NCBI GenBank assembly: GCA_004794655.1
Contig: SMMW01000013.1
Location: 1,262,001 to 1,326,000 of the forward strand
Length of the DNA: 64,000 nt
From: Marisa cornuarietis
Taxonomy: Eukaryota > Mollusca > Gastropoda > Architaenioglossa > Ampullariidae
Reading direction: 5' to 3'
Position 1 is the first letter of the stretch, and each line of letters starts with the position of its first letter. Below are positions 37,441 through 50,800 of this stretch, piece by piece. The position numbers were made by a program, and so were the translations under genes. The notes beneath the pieces were generated by a model, which searched no databases, had not been told where the DNA came from, and saw only the letters and a list, made by a program, of their open reading frames with translations.

Positions 37441-39698
37441 TTTCCCACGCAGAACCTTCCAGAAACTCTGCTGCAGCACGAGTTAGGACTGAATATTGAA
37501 TGTGTCTCCTTGAAGTCAGTGGATGTGTAGTGCAAGTGTGTGAGCGAGCATCCATGCATGTGTATCTCTTATATGTGTTTGGCCTTGGCTATATCTCCGC
37601 ACACAGTAGTAAATTTGAAATGTGTGTGTAGTGTACATGCAGTGTATATGAAAGCATCAGCAAGAGTTCCTCATGCAATGGAAATGAATGAATTCTTCTT
37701 CTCGTCCTCCAGCTACAATGCTGTGTTAGGATCAGTAAAGACCACAAGACCTCTCTTGTGTATTGTAGAGATATATTTTATAGTCTTTTTATTTTTCCAC
37801 TGCTCTTCCAGAAACTCTTCGTAATGTCAATGCAATATTTCTAACGAATCACACAGCGCTTGTAAATTGAAAAAGACACTTAACGTGTGTACGTCGTTAA
37901 CTATGCAAACAGGGGTTGGGGGAGCATGAACACGGCTTATTTTTAAAACATACGTAAACCCCGGCTACTCCCTACATACGACCCCCTTCTTACTGTGCTG
38001 TCTTTCTCAAACTTTTGCTGACACACACACAAACCTCGATCTTCTCCTCTCAGAGTGCACGTGTGTGAGAATTAAGGTCGACCTAAAAAAAATAACACCA
38101 AGAAGTGACGATATCTTAGAGCAGCATTCCAGGTTCTCTGCGTTGCCAGCTAATAACCTGCACAAATGGCGGTGGTTCTGTCCCAGTAGCAGGAGCTGAC
38201 CCAGTTCAGGTCCGTGTCCCAACGAAGGGATATCGCTTTGTGGTACTGCGGAGGAATTTTCATGCAGGCGTCAAGAGGTCTGGTAATCTCCATTCGTCGT
38301 GTCAGGTCAGCGCTGTGCTTTACATACCTCCCTCTTTTTCCTTCTCCCCTCCGCTCATTTTCGCTTCTTACTCGTGAGTGAAACTAAAGATCCTATACAT
38401 CCTCCTCTACTCATTCCGCTGTTCGCACGCCAGGTCCATTATAAGTGCCATGCCATTTCAAAACAGACCTCGTATATTTTCCCTTCGGTTCTGCGGAATC
38501 TCTGTAAATATTTTTCACTCATGCATAGACACGTTTCTGCTCACTAAAAGAAACAATTTCATTAAATCTACTGAAAGATGTGTTTCTTTCTAGCTTGTAC
38601 AGGCCAGTTTTATAGCTTATTCCCAAGTCTTCTGACAGCAAAATAACAGACTTTTTAATGTATGGCTACTGAATTTTTTTGGCTTAGGAAAATACTGACT
38701 TAACATTATGTAATTAGTGTTATTTATATATACTGCTTGTGCAACTTGCGTTATACAGCCGGCATTGGCACTATTTTGAGATATTTCTGTACTGAGCTTG
38801 ATCATTTATTTGGCAAGAAACAAGCTTATTCCAAACAAAGGAGACACCACCATATGATTGACAAAAAATCTCGGCCGTTCAACCGATCATCACTTTGTTC
38901 CTCTTAGTACTCCTGTCAAAACATTTTACTCTCTTTTGTACTGCATTAGAATTTATAGGTTTAGCATAAATCAGACTTGGTGAGCCTAAAGTGTGCTACT
39001 GGAGTTTTGCTTAGATAAAGTACAAACAACGGAACTTATGGTACGATGTGGTAAAATACACGAGCTCAAACATGAGCTGGAAAGGTGCACGTGAAATATC
39101 GTGGGGTTGGCAGAGGTGAGATTTATCGGCTTTGAAGAGCCCACAAATTTAAGTGCCAGTTCAGGGAGCGATGATGTTGATAATGATGATGAAATACGAC
39201 TTAACGATAGATCGGAGATCTACTTCATCATGACAAAATAATGAATTAATTATCTGTATGACTTTGCAGTGACGCGAAAGTAGTAATTTAGAAGTATATA
39301 TAATGGATTGCAACACTGTCCAGTTACGTTGATGCGATATTGTTCAGTTTGTTTTCTAGGATCTGAATCTGTCCTTGTGAATGTGAGTGTATTTATATAC
39401 GATACATTTATCATTTATGTATATGTGTATATATATAAATAGCTTTACTGTTATATTGACTTCATATATATTAATAAATCACATTTTAAATTATTATTTA
39501 TCCACAGTATACGCACTTATAGTCGCGACAAGAAGTATAAGTCATAAAATTTACGATATCAGCTGGAACTGACCTTTTTAACGCAGAGAAAAAGAGATTG
39601 CAGTCCTGCGTGACTGGAATCAGTTACTCATTTCTGCTGTCGAAAACAATTTCCCTGCAAAGATAGTAAATTCCTGCCTCCTCATCAAAAGAGTGGAT
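37441..39698. other. no gene recognised
   Basis: AT-rich intergenic DNA upstream of the SLC17 gene. Only short frames and AT tracts (for example 39,420-39,445) are present. A frame open from about 39,582 runs into the candidate first SLC17 exon, but its earlier part is not clearly coding. Confidence 0.5.
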
Positions 39699-42656
39699 AT
39701 GCAATCGTCTACAGAAAAAAATTCCTTGAAGCCCTCGAGGACCTCAGTGACGGGCATGAAGTCCTTAATTGAAAAACGGAGAAGGAAGCAATCTGTTGGT
39801 AAGTCTTTGCGCGGTCATTAACATCCCCTTTATCCAGTGCAGAAAGTTATGTTTATATTGAGGGATTTGTTTGGGGTGGGGTAAATACTATATGGGAGTA
39901 TCGGCAGAATACTACATGTACTTCTAATAAAATAAAATGAAAAGCAGTATATATAGGCCATTTTTCCGCTTGGCAGTCACCTCAGTGCTTTGGACGAAAC
40001 ATTTGCACGAGAAACAAATATCGTAGCAAAGCTGCAAACTACAAAAAAGAAGAAAAAGGCGGGGTTCAGGAGTTGTCACACTTTGTTGTCTCTCTCGTAA
40101 ATGATTGTCAGAACTAATGCAGAGCTCAAACTGCTGAATTCAGAGCCTTCGCCCCTCTGGTGGTCTTGTCGGCTGACGCTGGCTATCATGGCGTTCCTGG
40201 GCTTTGTGAACGTGTACGCAATGCGCGTGAACCTCAGCGTTGCCATGGTGTGCATGGTCAATCACAGTGCCCTTCGCCCTCCTGACCTTGACCTACAAAC
40301 AGCTAACACCACCGGCAACGTCACATTGAAGGACAGCTGCGGCGATGGCGCGGAGGATGGACATTTATCGAAGTCTGTAGGGGCGGTACGAAAACTAAAT
40401 CTTTTCGCATGTACAAATATTACGGTCAGGCCTGACGAGGGCTGGGGGTCTGGTGTACCCGGGCCCGCGGCTGTGAAGGGGGCCCGGCCTTGGTCAGTGG
40501 ATTTTTCCCTTCTTTTTTTTCCCCCTTTTCTTTTAAAGAAAGGTCGATATAGCATTCCTCACTCTGGGGATTTTTTCTATGGAGCGGGGTATTACAAGTT
40601 TGATACCTTACCATCAGTTTTCCACATTTACTAACTGCTCACGTTTAAGCAACTCTAGTAGTGATGTAGATCCTATTGCACTTGTCCTAATGTTTGCAGT
40701 CTATATTACGTTACTGAATGAAATGTAGATATTGACAACCGAATTGTAAGCATATTATTATATATTGGGAAAATAATTTACGATTACAAGGGGCCCGTAG
40801 AGGTCGTCTGCCCCGGGGCCCGTGCTGGCTCTCGGCGGCCCTGGTTACAATTGTTGTGGGAGATAGGGCTGCTCGGGAAAATTCATACGATTCAAAAGCA
40901 GCAACGGACAGATTGAAGAAAAGAAAGGAGGAACAAACTGAGAAAGTAACAACATTAGCTGCTAATAACTATAATAGAAGAAAAAGACTGCAAGAGTTAA
41001 AAAAAAAAATCTGACGACGAAGAGAAAATACGAGAATATAATATACAGCGTGAAAAGCAATAGTCGATATTGTACACTAAAGTAGAACATCCCTAAGACT
41101 AGAGTTGTTAATGTTTAATGTTTTTTTACTCTCTATATCAAATTTAATAATGCAAGACTGTGGTCAGGAGAGAGAGATAGGGAACGCTGGTGTAATCCAT
41201 GACGAGACGCCATTTTGCGTTAATTGTTTAGAGGAAGTGTGGAAAGTTATAATGCATTTTGTTTACCCTGTTCTGTCTGTAAATAGGATGGAGAATTCAC
41301 GTGGTCCAAGGAAAAGCAGGGTTTGCTGTTAGGTTCTTTTTTCTGGGGCTACATGACGACGCAGATCGCGGGAGGATGGCTGGCCGCAAGGTTTGGCGGG
41401 AAGCGGGTTTACGGTTGGTTCACGTGCGCATGCTCAGTCGTGACGCTGCTCGTGCCTCTAGCAGCCGGGGTTGATTATCGCTTCCTGCTGGTTCTGCGAT
41501 TTCTTGCTGGGGTAGGGCAGGTGAGCAAAGCAGAAATTGGAACTGGAAATTTACTATAGATAGTAACACCCGTCAGTCTCATCCTTTATTGCATCACTAC
41601 AATTGTAGAACAAAACATGATTTTTTAAGTCTGTAAAGATATGGATTTTGTTATCTTTACATGGATTTATGCACGCACACCCTTCTCCCCTCCACACACA
41701 AGAGCGAGAAAGAAGCGGATGGGAAAGGAGTTATTGTAGAATTTTTTTATGAATGAATGGACAGATCAGATGACATTTGTGTAATGCTGGAAGAGACAAT
41801 TAAGTTTTTTTATATGCCTGTCATGTTGAAAACTTTGGTCAGACGTTAATTTCTATCTGTGCACTACTGAACTCCCTGGAACTTTCTTACCTAGATTATC
41901 TCAATGCAAAGTAATGAAAACTTTGTACTCTAATGAAATTTTTGGAGCTGTTGTTAATCGGTTTTTTTTTTATTTACGTTTCAATGCGTTCAGTTCCAAA
42001 CTCTTGCGAAGGTCTTACAAACTTACAGTAACTATAGATACCTCGACCAACGTGTTACACTTTGACCTTACTCTAATTGTGCCCTTTGACTCTTCACCAG
42101 GGTGTGACGTTCCCAGCCATGAGTATTTTATGGGCCAACTGGGCTCCACCGCTGGAACGAAGTAAGCTTGGTGGTTTTAGTTACTCAGGTGAGATATTAT
42201 TGAAATTAGGTATTTAAATTATAAACGCCATTTCGCTTTTTTATTTAGGGGTGTGTTTAGTTATATATATATATATATATTTTCCGGAATGCAGTGTTTC
42301 AGTAGAAAGACAGTTTGCACTCAGTGATAACAAAGATGTCAGTCGCGGCGATTATAAGACGTTTAGGTGTACCTTTTGAGAGACGGGCTGAATAAGGCAA
42401 CGTCCGCAGCTCTCTTAGAGGAGGTTTAAGTTTCCGTTCACCGAGCAAAATTTCAGGAGACCTTTTATGTATTGAATAGAACGGGAATAACTCAATTACG
42501 TGAATAATTCTTGGGACAATAAAGACAGCGACTTGCGAGTACGACAAGTGCTGCTTGTTGCCGTCTGAACTTATTTCACGCCTGCCACAAGTGTCAGTGA
42601 AGCCTTCAACATCGGACTTTCGGTGGCATCTGATCAGGAGCGTGCTCATTATGTTC

Positions 42657-42694
<38 letters not shown>

Positions 42695-43008
42695 TAGACA
42701 TATATGCTTTCTGCAACAATATCCTCACCAATATTGTAGGTGCTTCACAAGTGTCGTGCGGTAGGTGCGAAGTCCACTTTGTGATGTACTTTCTGTGCCA
42801 GGTTCACAGCTGGGCAACGTTGTGACATTTCCACTGGCCGGTTTGCTCTGTCAGTATGGATTTGCCGGCGGCTGGCCCTCCATCTTCTATGTCCTGGGTA
42901 CATTATTTTACTTCATAGTAATATCTTGAGTAGCAGACGACGTTTCTCCCTCTAAGCTGTTTACAACGTGTGATTGGTGCCAACGTGCTTCAACGACGAC
43001 GACGACGA

Positions 43009-43088
<80 letters not shown>

Positions 43089-46000
43089 TCGCCATTTCCT
43101 TTCAGGTGCCAGTGGGGTTGTCTGGTTCTTGGGCTGGACGTTTCTTGTCTTTGACTCGCCTTCAGAACATCCACGAATCACCGACAAGGAGCGAAGCTAC
43201 ATCAACATCTGCATCAGGGGCAATGCAACAGCCCGGCGACAGGTGAGCGATGGAACCGGAGGCGCGTGGATTCAGGGTTTTGCGAATAGAATGCGATCGC
43301 TCCGGTCGATGGGTGGGTGGGTGGGTGGTGGGTTGGTGGGTCGGTTGGTTGAGTGGTTCCACTTAGAGGGGATTTTTTTACTTATGGGGAAAATCGTAAC
43401 GAAAGAGGGGAATGAAAACCGAGATACCAAAGGTGGAAACCGACGGACAGTTCTGTGAACAGGTGTCACGTACACGTCCTGAAGTATACCCTAAGACGAG
43501 CCCTAAGCCTAAGACCTTTGTGTTCTGTAATATGTGAGGTTAGACAACTGCGCTAACCCGACAATATTTCTGGCTTAATCTCTGTTCTAACAACACTTGA
43601 CGTCTGTCAATGATCGTAAGATCCCAGCTGCTGTGGTGATAAGCAACTGTGTTACTTCTTCACCATGATGACCATGACTTATTTTTATGTATTTTCACGT
43701 TTGAGCGCTTTGCTGCTTCGTAATCCCTCGGCTTATTTTAGCTTGCATAAGCGGCAGGCTGCTGTCACTTGCCTTGATCGTCCCTCTCCTTTTGCTTACT
43801 TCCGGTTTGTTCTTCTCCCCTGCACCTATCTATAGATGTGATTGTAAAGGTAAACTGAGACGTCGGTATTATGTGGTACAAAATGCATGACCGCACCCAG
43901 TACGTATCGACAGACAAATGAAGTCCGTTTTTCACAGGCTAGACTGTCGAATTAAACACGGTCTCTAACCTGAAATATGCAATCTTTAGCCTGAAAATGC
44001 AGTCACTGACCTCTGTGTCATCGATACGGTCTCCGAAACATGCAGTCGCTAGCCTGATCACATGTAGCGAGGGTTCTGTCACATTCCTCTCCAAGGATTC
44101 TTATTCTGTATCGGTGACTGGGAAGAAGCCCTGGAGAATTTTGACCAAAATATATTCACAACGAAATTAAATCAGATGTTTGTATGTTTTATGTCCCATT
44201 TACCTCATCGGGTCAAACGAGGGTGGGTCAGTAACCCAAATATATACAGGGGAGGGGAGGAGGTAGAACGAGAGAGAAAAGGAAGCGAGATTGTTAATAG
44301 TCACTTTTCTTTTTAACTGACTCAGGCAAGTGGTCATGTGCCTTGGCTGACACTCTTAAAGTCGGGACCGGTGTGGGGGATTATAATTACCCACACATGC
44401 TCCAACTGGGGCACCTACACTTTCCTCACCAACATCCCCACTTACATGAAGGAGATTCTGCATTTCGACATCACTCAGGTAAGTTCTGCTTAGCTCATGT
44501 GCTGTGTGCATGTTTTTTTTATCAAATGCATTTTATTTCATGCGAGTCCACGATTACATTGAGCAACTGAATGAAGGAGAATTAAAGCATTATGCAGAGG
44601 TTTTGTTTATCGACCTGCATGAATTTGATTTAAAAGAAACTCACATGCGTGAAGAATTTAGCGACAGATTTTTTCTTCTCAGAACTTAGAGCTTATTCGG
44701 GCTACTGTTAGATGTTTTGTTATGTGTCTTGGATATAAAATAGGAGGAACGTACAATTTCTTTAAAAAAAAGTAAAGTGACCACGTTAACTATCAGACAA
44801 AATACTGTCAATTAATCGCCACCCTATTCTACCCAGCATAATATGAGAACCTGTCAAGAAAACATAAGATAGTTTGAGGGTTTTGTTCTAACTAAAAGGA
44901 CGCCGAAAGAGGAGTCAAACAAAAGGCATTCTGTAAGTGTATGAATCATACGTTTTAATGACACTTTCTGGGTATTCCAATTCAGCTAGTAAAATTAAAG
45001 ATTATGTCCACAGAACGGATTGCTGTCCTCCCTGCCATATATAGGCTTCTGGATTTGCATCATCGGTTCTGGACAGCTTGCCGATCTCGCCAGGTCTCGG
45101 GGGATACTAAACACAACCCAGGCTCGAAAGATCGGCAACACCATTGGTAATATGTCCACTGAAATCATGTATGAGAACTTATAGCAAGATTAATAATGTA
45201 CTGGTGTCTTCGTATCATCGTTCCGTCACAGGAAGGTGGTTAACACATCACTTGGAGTCGGTTATCTTTCAGAGAGGTGCAAAAGGCAGCGAGAAGTGGT
45301 CACCATGGCGATGACGGGGTGGGAAATGTGTAGGTTCTGAAAAAGAAACTGAACGTCGAACTCACTCCAGCTGTCTGTAAAATGACACTGTCACAAATAC
45401 TGGTCGTATTTTCTGATTAAGCATACCATTGCTTTTCGTATACAGAAAGTAAAGAAGTTCAAGCATTTAATTAACTGAAATTCATTAAATGTTGAATGTG
45501 TTTGTATTCTAAATTGGACAGGGATTATCATTTAAAAAATTTTCTCATGTTAATTTGAATTATTTCCAATCGTCGTTTTACGACAGTTCTTTCTTATTTT
45601 ATGTACACAAACTGCATGAGACGTGGTATATTTTCCCTTCTTTTTCTTCGTAGAGTACCAGTAGTGCTAGTGGTGGAATACGGAAACCCGTTTTTTCTTA
45701 TTTTGAGTCATGAACAACACGCTGTCAAATCTGTTCCCACAGGTATGATGCTGCCGGGAATATTTGTAGCGGCGGTAGGATACATCACTTGCGAGCGGAA
45801 GTACACGGCGGTGACGCTGCTGACGCTGGGAGTGGCTATGAGCGGCTTTCAATATGGCAGCGGCTGGATGGTCAACCCCGTGGACATCGCGCCTCGCTAC
45901 TCAGGGGTCATTTTCGGCATCTCCAATACTTTCGCTACGGTACCCGGCTTCCTGGCGCCTACTGCCATCGGCTTCATTACCAAGAACGTAAGTCTGCCTC

Positions 46001-46469
46001 CATCCCCGAAGTACCGTTCTTTATGGGGTGTCGTAAGCTGTGAGCACAATACTGGCTCATTTGCTAACCGAAAGACACACGAACAGTCTAAAAATGCTGC
46101 TTGTGGCTGTATCAAGCCACAAAAAACAGCGCATTTTAGGGATTAAGTGACACCTTGCACTTTAACATACTTTTCTGCATTCATGTTTGGCAGCAAGCCC
46201 AAGAGGAGTGGCAAGTTGTCTTCCTTATTGGCACTGGCATCTACACCATAGGTGCCCTGGCCTACATACTCCTGGGGTCAGGGGTCACGCAGGAATGGGC
46301 CATGGATGACGATATTGAGCCTGCGAAAGGAGGAGACATGAACAAGGCGGACGATGAAGACGGCGATCAGCCTGCGAGTAGGAGCGGGGTCAAGGATAAG
46401 GCCGGCGAGGAGGAAGAGGACGCACAGCATGACCTCCTGCTGTTGGAGGGCCAGCCGCCGTGTCGTTGA
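39699..46469 (+). CDS. SLC17 (sialin-like) anion transporter, 9-10 exons
   Basis: Major-facilitator protein of the SLC17 family, closest in pattern to SLC17A5 sialin, a lysosomal/vesicular proton-coupled anion carrier. Exons: 39699-39798 (tentative), 40123-40385, 41287-41520, 42101-42188, 42802-42897, 43106-43242, 44326-44478, 45014-45146, 45743-45987, 46194-46469. Phases agree throughout (574 residues). Alternatively translation starts at ATG 40,101 in a single first exon (548 residues). Seen: [12 protein letters not shown] in helix 1, [29 protein letters not shown] after helix 4, [31 protein letters not shown]. The loop after helix 1 has N-glycosylation sites (NTT, NVT). The C-terminal tail is long, acidic and ends near LLLLEG. 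In helix 4 the usual E, E and H are A, Q and S. Exons are GC-rich compared with the neighbouring genes. Confidence 0.92.
40428..40853. mobile_element. putative MITE with GC-rich inverted ends in SLC17 intron
   Basis: The right end, read inward on the minus strand, begins CAGGGCCGCCGAGAGCCAGC and then has a GGGCCCCGGGGC block. The left end begins CAGGCCTGACGAGGGCTGGG and then has CCCGGGCCCGCGG. The two ends agree at about 13 of 20 positions and share GGGCCC blocks, with an AT-rich middle. No target-site duplication was resolved. It sits in the intron right after the first transmembrane exon. Confidence 0.4.
42660..42693. repeat. (GT)17 microsatellite in SLC17 intron
   Basis: A pure TG/GT run inside the intron between the exons ending at 42,188 and starting at 42,802. 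A short AT tract lies at 42,262-42,280 in the same intron. Confidence 0.95.
42993..43088. repeat. composite triplet microsatellite (ACG)6(CTG)10(ATG)16
   Basis: Three abutting triplet arrays: ACG (42,993-43,010), CTG (43,011-43,040) and ATG (43,041-43,088). The last ends only 17 bases before the exon that starts at 43,106, so it abuts the polypyrimidine tract (tttcctttcag). Poly-amino-acid open frames over it are artefacts. Confidence 0.95.
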
Positions 46470-46845
46470 CATCATCGTCGCGACGAATGTCCGACTGGCC
46501 TCAGGATGCAGCAGAGCCGCGGAGCACAATGAAACGATGATGGCGCTCAGTGAAGGAGCGTGATACCTAATTCGACACCTAACGTGAAACTAAGCTGAAG
46601 TTTTTCTACCCTGGATCACCTACGTTTACGTTTTATAGGCACTGTGTATCAGGATGGGGATCTGGCTGAGTATAGGTTGGCAGAGAGCGCTAACCTCGAA
46701 ATTGCATCTGCTCAATAGACTGTTGACGCGGGTAAAACAAGACAAAAACATGTTTTAGATTTTTGTGTTGAAAATGAAATGTTTATCTGGTTCTAAAACT
46801 TCTCGTGTGTTAGACAGATTGACTTTTGCGCATGTACACACCACA

Positions 46846-46851
46846 AATAAA
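46846..46851 (+). terminator. SLC17 polyadenylation signal
   Basis: AATAAA lies 377 bases after the stop codon. A second AATAAA at 47,130-47,135 could give a longer 3' end. Confidence 0.55.
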
Positions 46852-47889
46852 CGACACTAGCTGTGGTCTGGCGCCTTTTACATCCGATTTGAGCGAGTAG
46901 GTCAGACAGGGCTTGCTTATTAAATTGCTCCATGACGACAGTGGGCCTACGTGACTTGAAAACACTAGAGCAACTATACCCACCTCCCGCTTCAGAAAGT
47001 TAACTTTTTTTTTATTGTGTTACAGTCACATTAGTACTAATTGTATGCATTTGTTAAAAGCGTGACTTTTACTTTCTTGTGACTTAATTGTATGTATGAT
47101 GAATGGAACCTGATATCTGTTTTGGGTTTAATAAAATTTTAAGACGGATAAATTCATTCAGCCCGCTTATACCATGGACAAGGAACGTGTGTGAATGAGG
47201 TACATGACAATCACACACCAGAAAAACATATATTCTCGTACATGCGCCAATTTAGCTACATCACCACTAGAGACAAAAAGTCATAAATTGGAAAGACTGT
47301 ATATCCTCTTTATGCTGCCACTCTTTTGGTCTCTGATGTCAAATGGGTACAAAGCGATGCAGTAGACTATATTTAAGTTATTTTCGTGGTCAAATCGTTT
47401 AATTCATGGTAATAGACGTCCATCAACTCGAGTGATTGTGATTTGGTCAAATTATAAATAAAAAGAAGAGAGAATCGACCTAAAGCCGTTTTGAGTTTTG
47501 TGTCCCTTAGATTTATGAAGGCACCAGTGAAAGGAAATTTATAACATTTGTTTTTCACACGTGCTTGAGTTGAAGAAAATGCACTACACTGTATCCAAAA
47601 GAACATCCCATTTTATTAAATCATATGCTGAAAAGAACTCATCGCATTACCAGCGTCTTTCTTGCTTAGCCCTTCCCGCCTCATAATTGCGAGAATAGTA
47701 ATAGTAATATCAAAATGCGATATCTCCATGCACAGTCTTTTTCAAAGACTAAATGAAGAATTATTTTTATAGCAAGCATCGGAGTGACTTCCCCTGGTAT
47801 CCCAGAAAACCCTTTCCGGTGACAATTATCGTTCTCTGTGCCAGAAGATTCTTTTTGTGTTTTATTTGTGTTCTACGAAATTACCAAAA
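46852..47889. other. intergenic: SLC17 3' flank and CIR1 upstream region
   Basis: No coding sequence is recognised. The last few hundred bases must contain the CIR1 promoter and 5' untranslated region. I see no TATA box or CpG island there. Confidence 0.5.
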
Positions 47890-50800
47890 ATGGGTAAAGG
47901 TTTCAACAACTATATGACAAAAAAGTTCTTTCATCCTGCAAGTAAAGACAACATAAAACGGGTAAGAAAATTTATTTCTTAGTATGCAGGACAAACGTTG
48001 CTTTTATGCAGTTTATAATGTGTGTAAGCATTTTGATAACAGGTATTGATGCTTGTACTGCTAGTGAATGACAATATTCAGTTTCAAGCTAACCGAAACA
48101 TAATTCAGCTAATCACATGAAATACAGTTTTTAGGAGACATTGTTTATGACTGACATTCAGTTGCTTATGTCCAGCATTACATGAACAAAAGTGCTAAAA
48201 TAGTTTCAAATCAAATCAAACTTCATTGTCTGTCCAAGGCAGAAATTTTTCATTTGCTCACAATCACACAGACATAATAAAGTCATACATATAATAAAGT
48301 CATACATATACACACACATACAAACATAACGGGAAAACATACATACCCATACATGACCACGGTTAAGTCCGTGCGCACACCACCCTCTCACACATATGAG
48401 TGAATGCATCGATTTCGAATTCTCATTCACGAAATTTTCGAAGTCACAAAATATAATAATGTTCATATAAATGTAGTTTTTTTACCAGTATAAACCTTAC
48501 TAGCACATTACTGTCTCGTCGTCATCATCTTTCAGAAATAACGCAGGGGCTAATTTTAGTTCAATGAAAAACTCAGGAAGAGGTACCAACGAACGATGGT
48601 TTGGTGGGCATACATGTTCCCAAACACATAATAGTCAAAATGACAATGCAGATGTTTCTTGCAGAATTGTTTGTACCCACTGTTGTGTTTGTTGTCAATT
48701 AACAAAAGTTAATTGTACCTGCTTTTCACCTAGTACTGGTAATTTGTGAGTTTAATATGATGATGATGATGATGATGATGATGATGTCATCTTGTAATGC
48801 GGCAGTTTCTGCATATCAGAGATACACTCAATGCGCAGTGATCTCAACAGCCACCAGACTGGAGGTCAAATGATCAAGTTCATTTACATTTAAATGATTT
48901 ACAACAAAATGCAGATGATGAGACATGAGATAAAAAACTAGTCCCTTTGAAACAAGTGGGTCTTCATTGTCAATATCCATTTAAAGAGCTTGTGTATGCA
49001 CCACAATTTGGTGTGTTAAGCTAATAACAACAGTAAAGTCAATATCTTAATGTTTTTGTTGAAAGCTAGATAACATTCAAGCTGGAGTATGTTTACAGGT
49101 ATGGATGGCTCAGCAGAAAACGGAATACGAAAAGAAAAAGCAAGAAGAGCTGATGGCTCAGTATCAGAAAGAGCAAGAAATGCTGAGCAACAGGTAAACT
49201 CATAGAACTCAAGTAGTCCATAGTGAGTTTGAGGATGGATGTAGTCAGTCATTTTCTGGTGCATTTATCATAGAAAGTTTGATCTTGTATATATGAAGAC
49301 AATTAATTTGCAGTACAATAACATATAGCAGATCTTGAAAGTGGAATAATGATAAATGATAAAATGATAAAAAATTTCACAGTGCCAACCTCATACAGTG
49401 TGATGTACTTTTCAATTTACTTGAGAATACTATTTTGATGTGTGGCATGTTGCAAAAGGTAGGTTGTTACCATTACAGATTTAACTCTTGCTTTAGAATT
49501 TTGTTTATTCAAGCATTTATCAGTATAATTTTATCGAGATGCTGCTGCTATAGTAAGTTAATTTCACACGATTGCTTACAATTTCACCATTACCTTATTA
49601 CTACCCTACTGTTTCTTCTGTACGTACACAGTAATTTTGTTTTTAGATTTTTACAGTTCTCATACTGCTGGTTGTGAAGAAGTTTTATTAACTCTAGTAA
49701 GCTAGTGTATTTTGATTGCTTTTTTCTTTTTTAACTTGTGATTATCAAGTGTAAGATAAGCCATGAAAGAGTCTGCTGCTGGATTGATGGATGAAGCCTT
49801 AAAAAAGTACATTCTTCAGCTAGGGGGGAAAGGCAGAAAGAATAGCTTGGGGAAAAAAAACAGAAATGCAAGCATCATGGGACTAGAGACAAGAATGGTC
49901 TGTAGTGAGAGATCACCATAAGAACATACTTCAAAAGCACTGGTGAACAAATTACCTATGGTCAAGGAAGAAGAAGATGAAGTCAACTCTTTTCTCTTTC
50001 ATTTCAACGCTCATGCCCAGATGTTGAAATGGCCAAGAGATTTGTGGCCCTTGCAGATGCCCACCACTTTTCATGGTCAAGCTCACCACTTTTATCATTT
50101 GCTCTGTGCAATGGAAATGATTAATTATGATCAGTTGAAAAGAGCATTGTTATTGAAATTTCAGTGCAACAAAGAAGGATGTTGCAACAAGTTCAAACAA
50201 GCCTGTCCTCAAGCTCAGGAAACTATGCACTCCTTCAGCACATGCCTTGCTAGCATTGTCAATGGGTGGATTGGTTTATTTGGTATTACCAAGCATTATA
50301 CAGGTCTGAGAGAAGTGATGCTAAAAGAACAGATCCTCTAGAGTGTATAATGAGATCTTGCTGTTTTCCTAAAGGAAATGAACTTGAAAGAGATTTCAGA
50401 GCTGATAGAAGTAGTGGAACATTACAACGTCTATGGTCTGCAGTTTTGAAAGCACACCATATGGTCAAGCTATCGCTCCAACTGGAAGAGAGTTATCTGG
50501 ACCCACAACTCTATGGATTATGAATAATAATAATAATAATGAGGATTTATGTAGCATGTTTCCAAAGATTTAGACTTTAGTTGTTTTAAACAAAATCTTT
50601 TAAAAAATATTTTAGACCATTCAGTCCTTCCAAAATCTCGTGGTAATAAACCTCCTTATTCACCACGAAAGAAAACAGAGTAATGACCCTCAAGCTGCCA
50701 CAAAGGTGTTATGCGTGCCAAGGTTTTGGGCACATTGCAAGAGATTGCATTAACATTAAGAGGAATATCACCACACCCACCTCTAGTAGTGATAACTCTT

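Noticed and set aside
42908..43246. Proteins with runs of Asp, Ala, Ile or His
   Set aside because: Artefacts of the composite triplet repeat; the real coding part is the SLC17 exon starting at 43,106.
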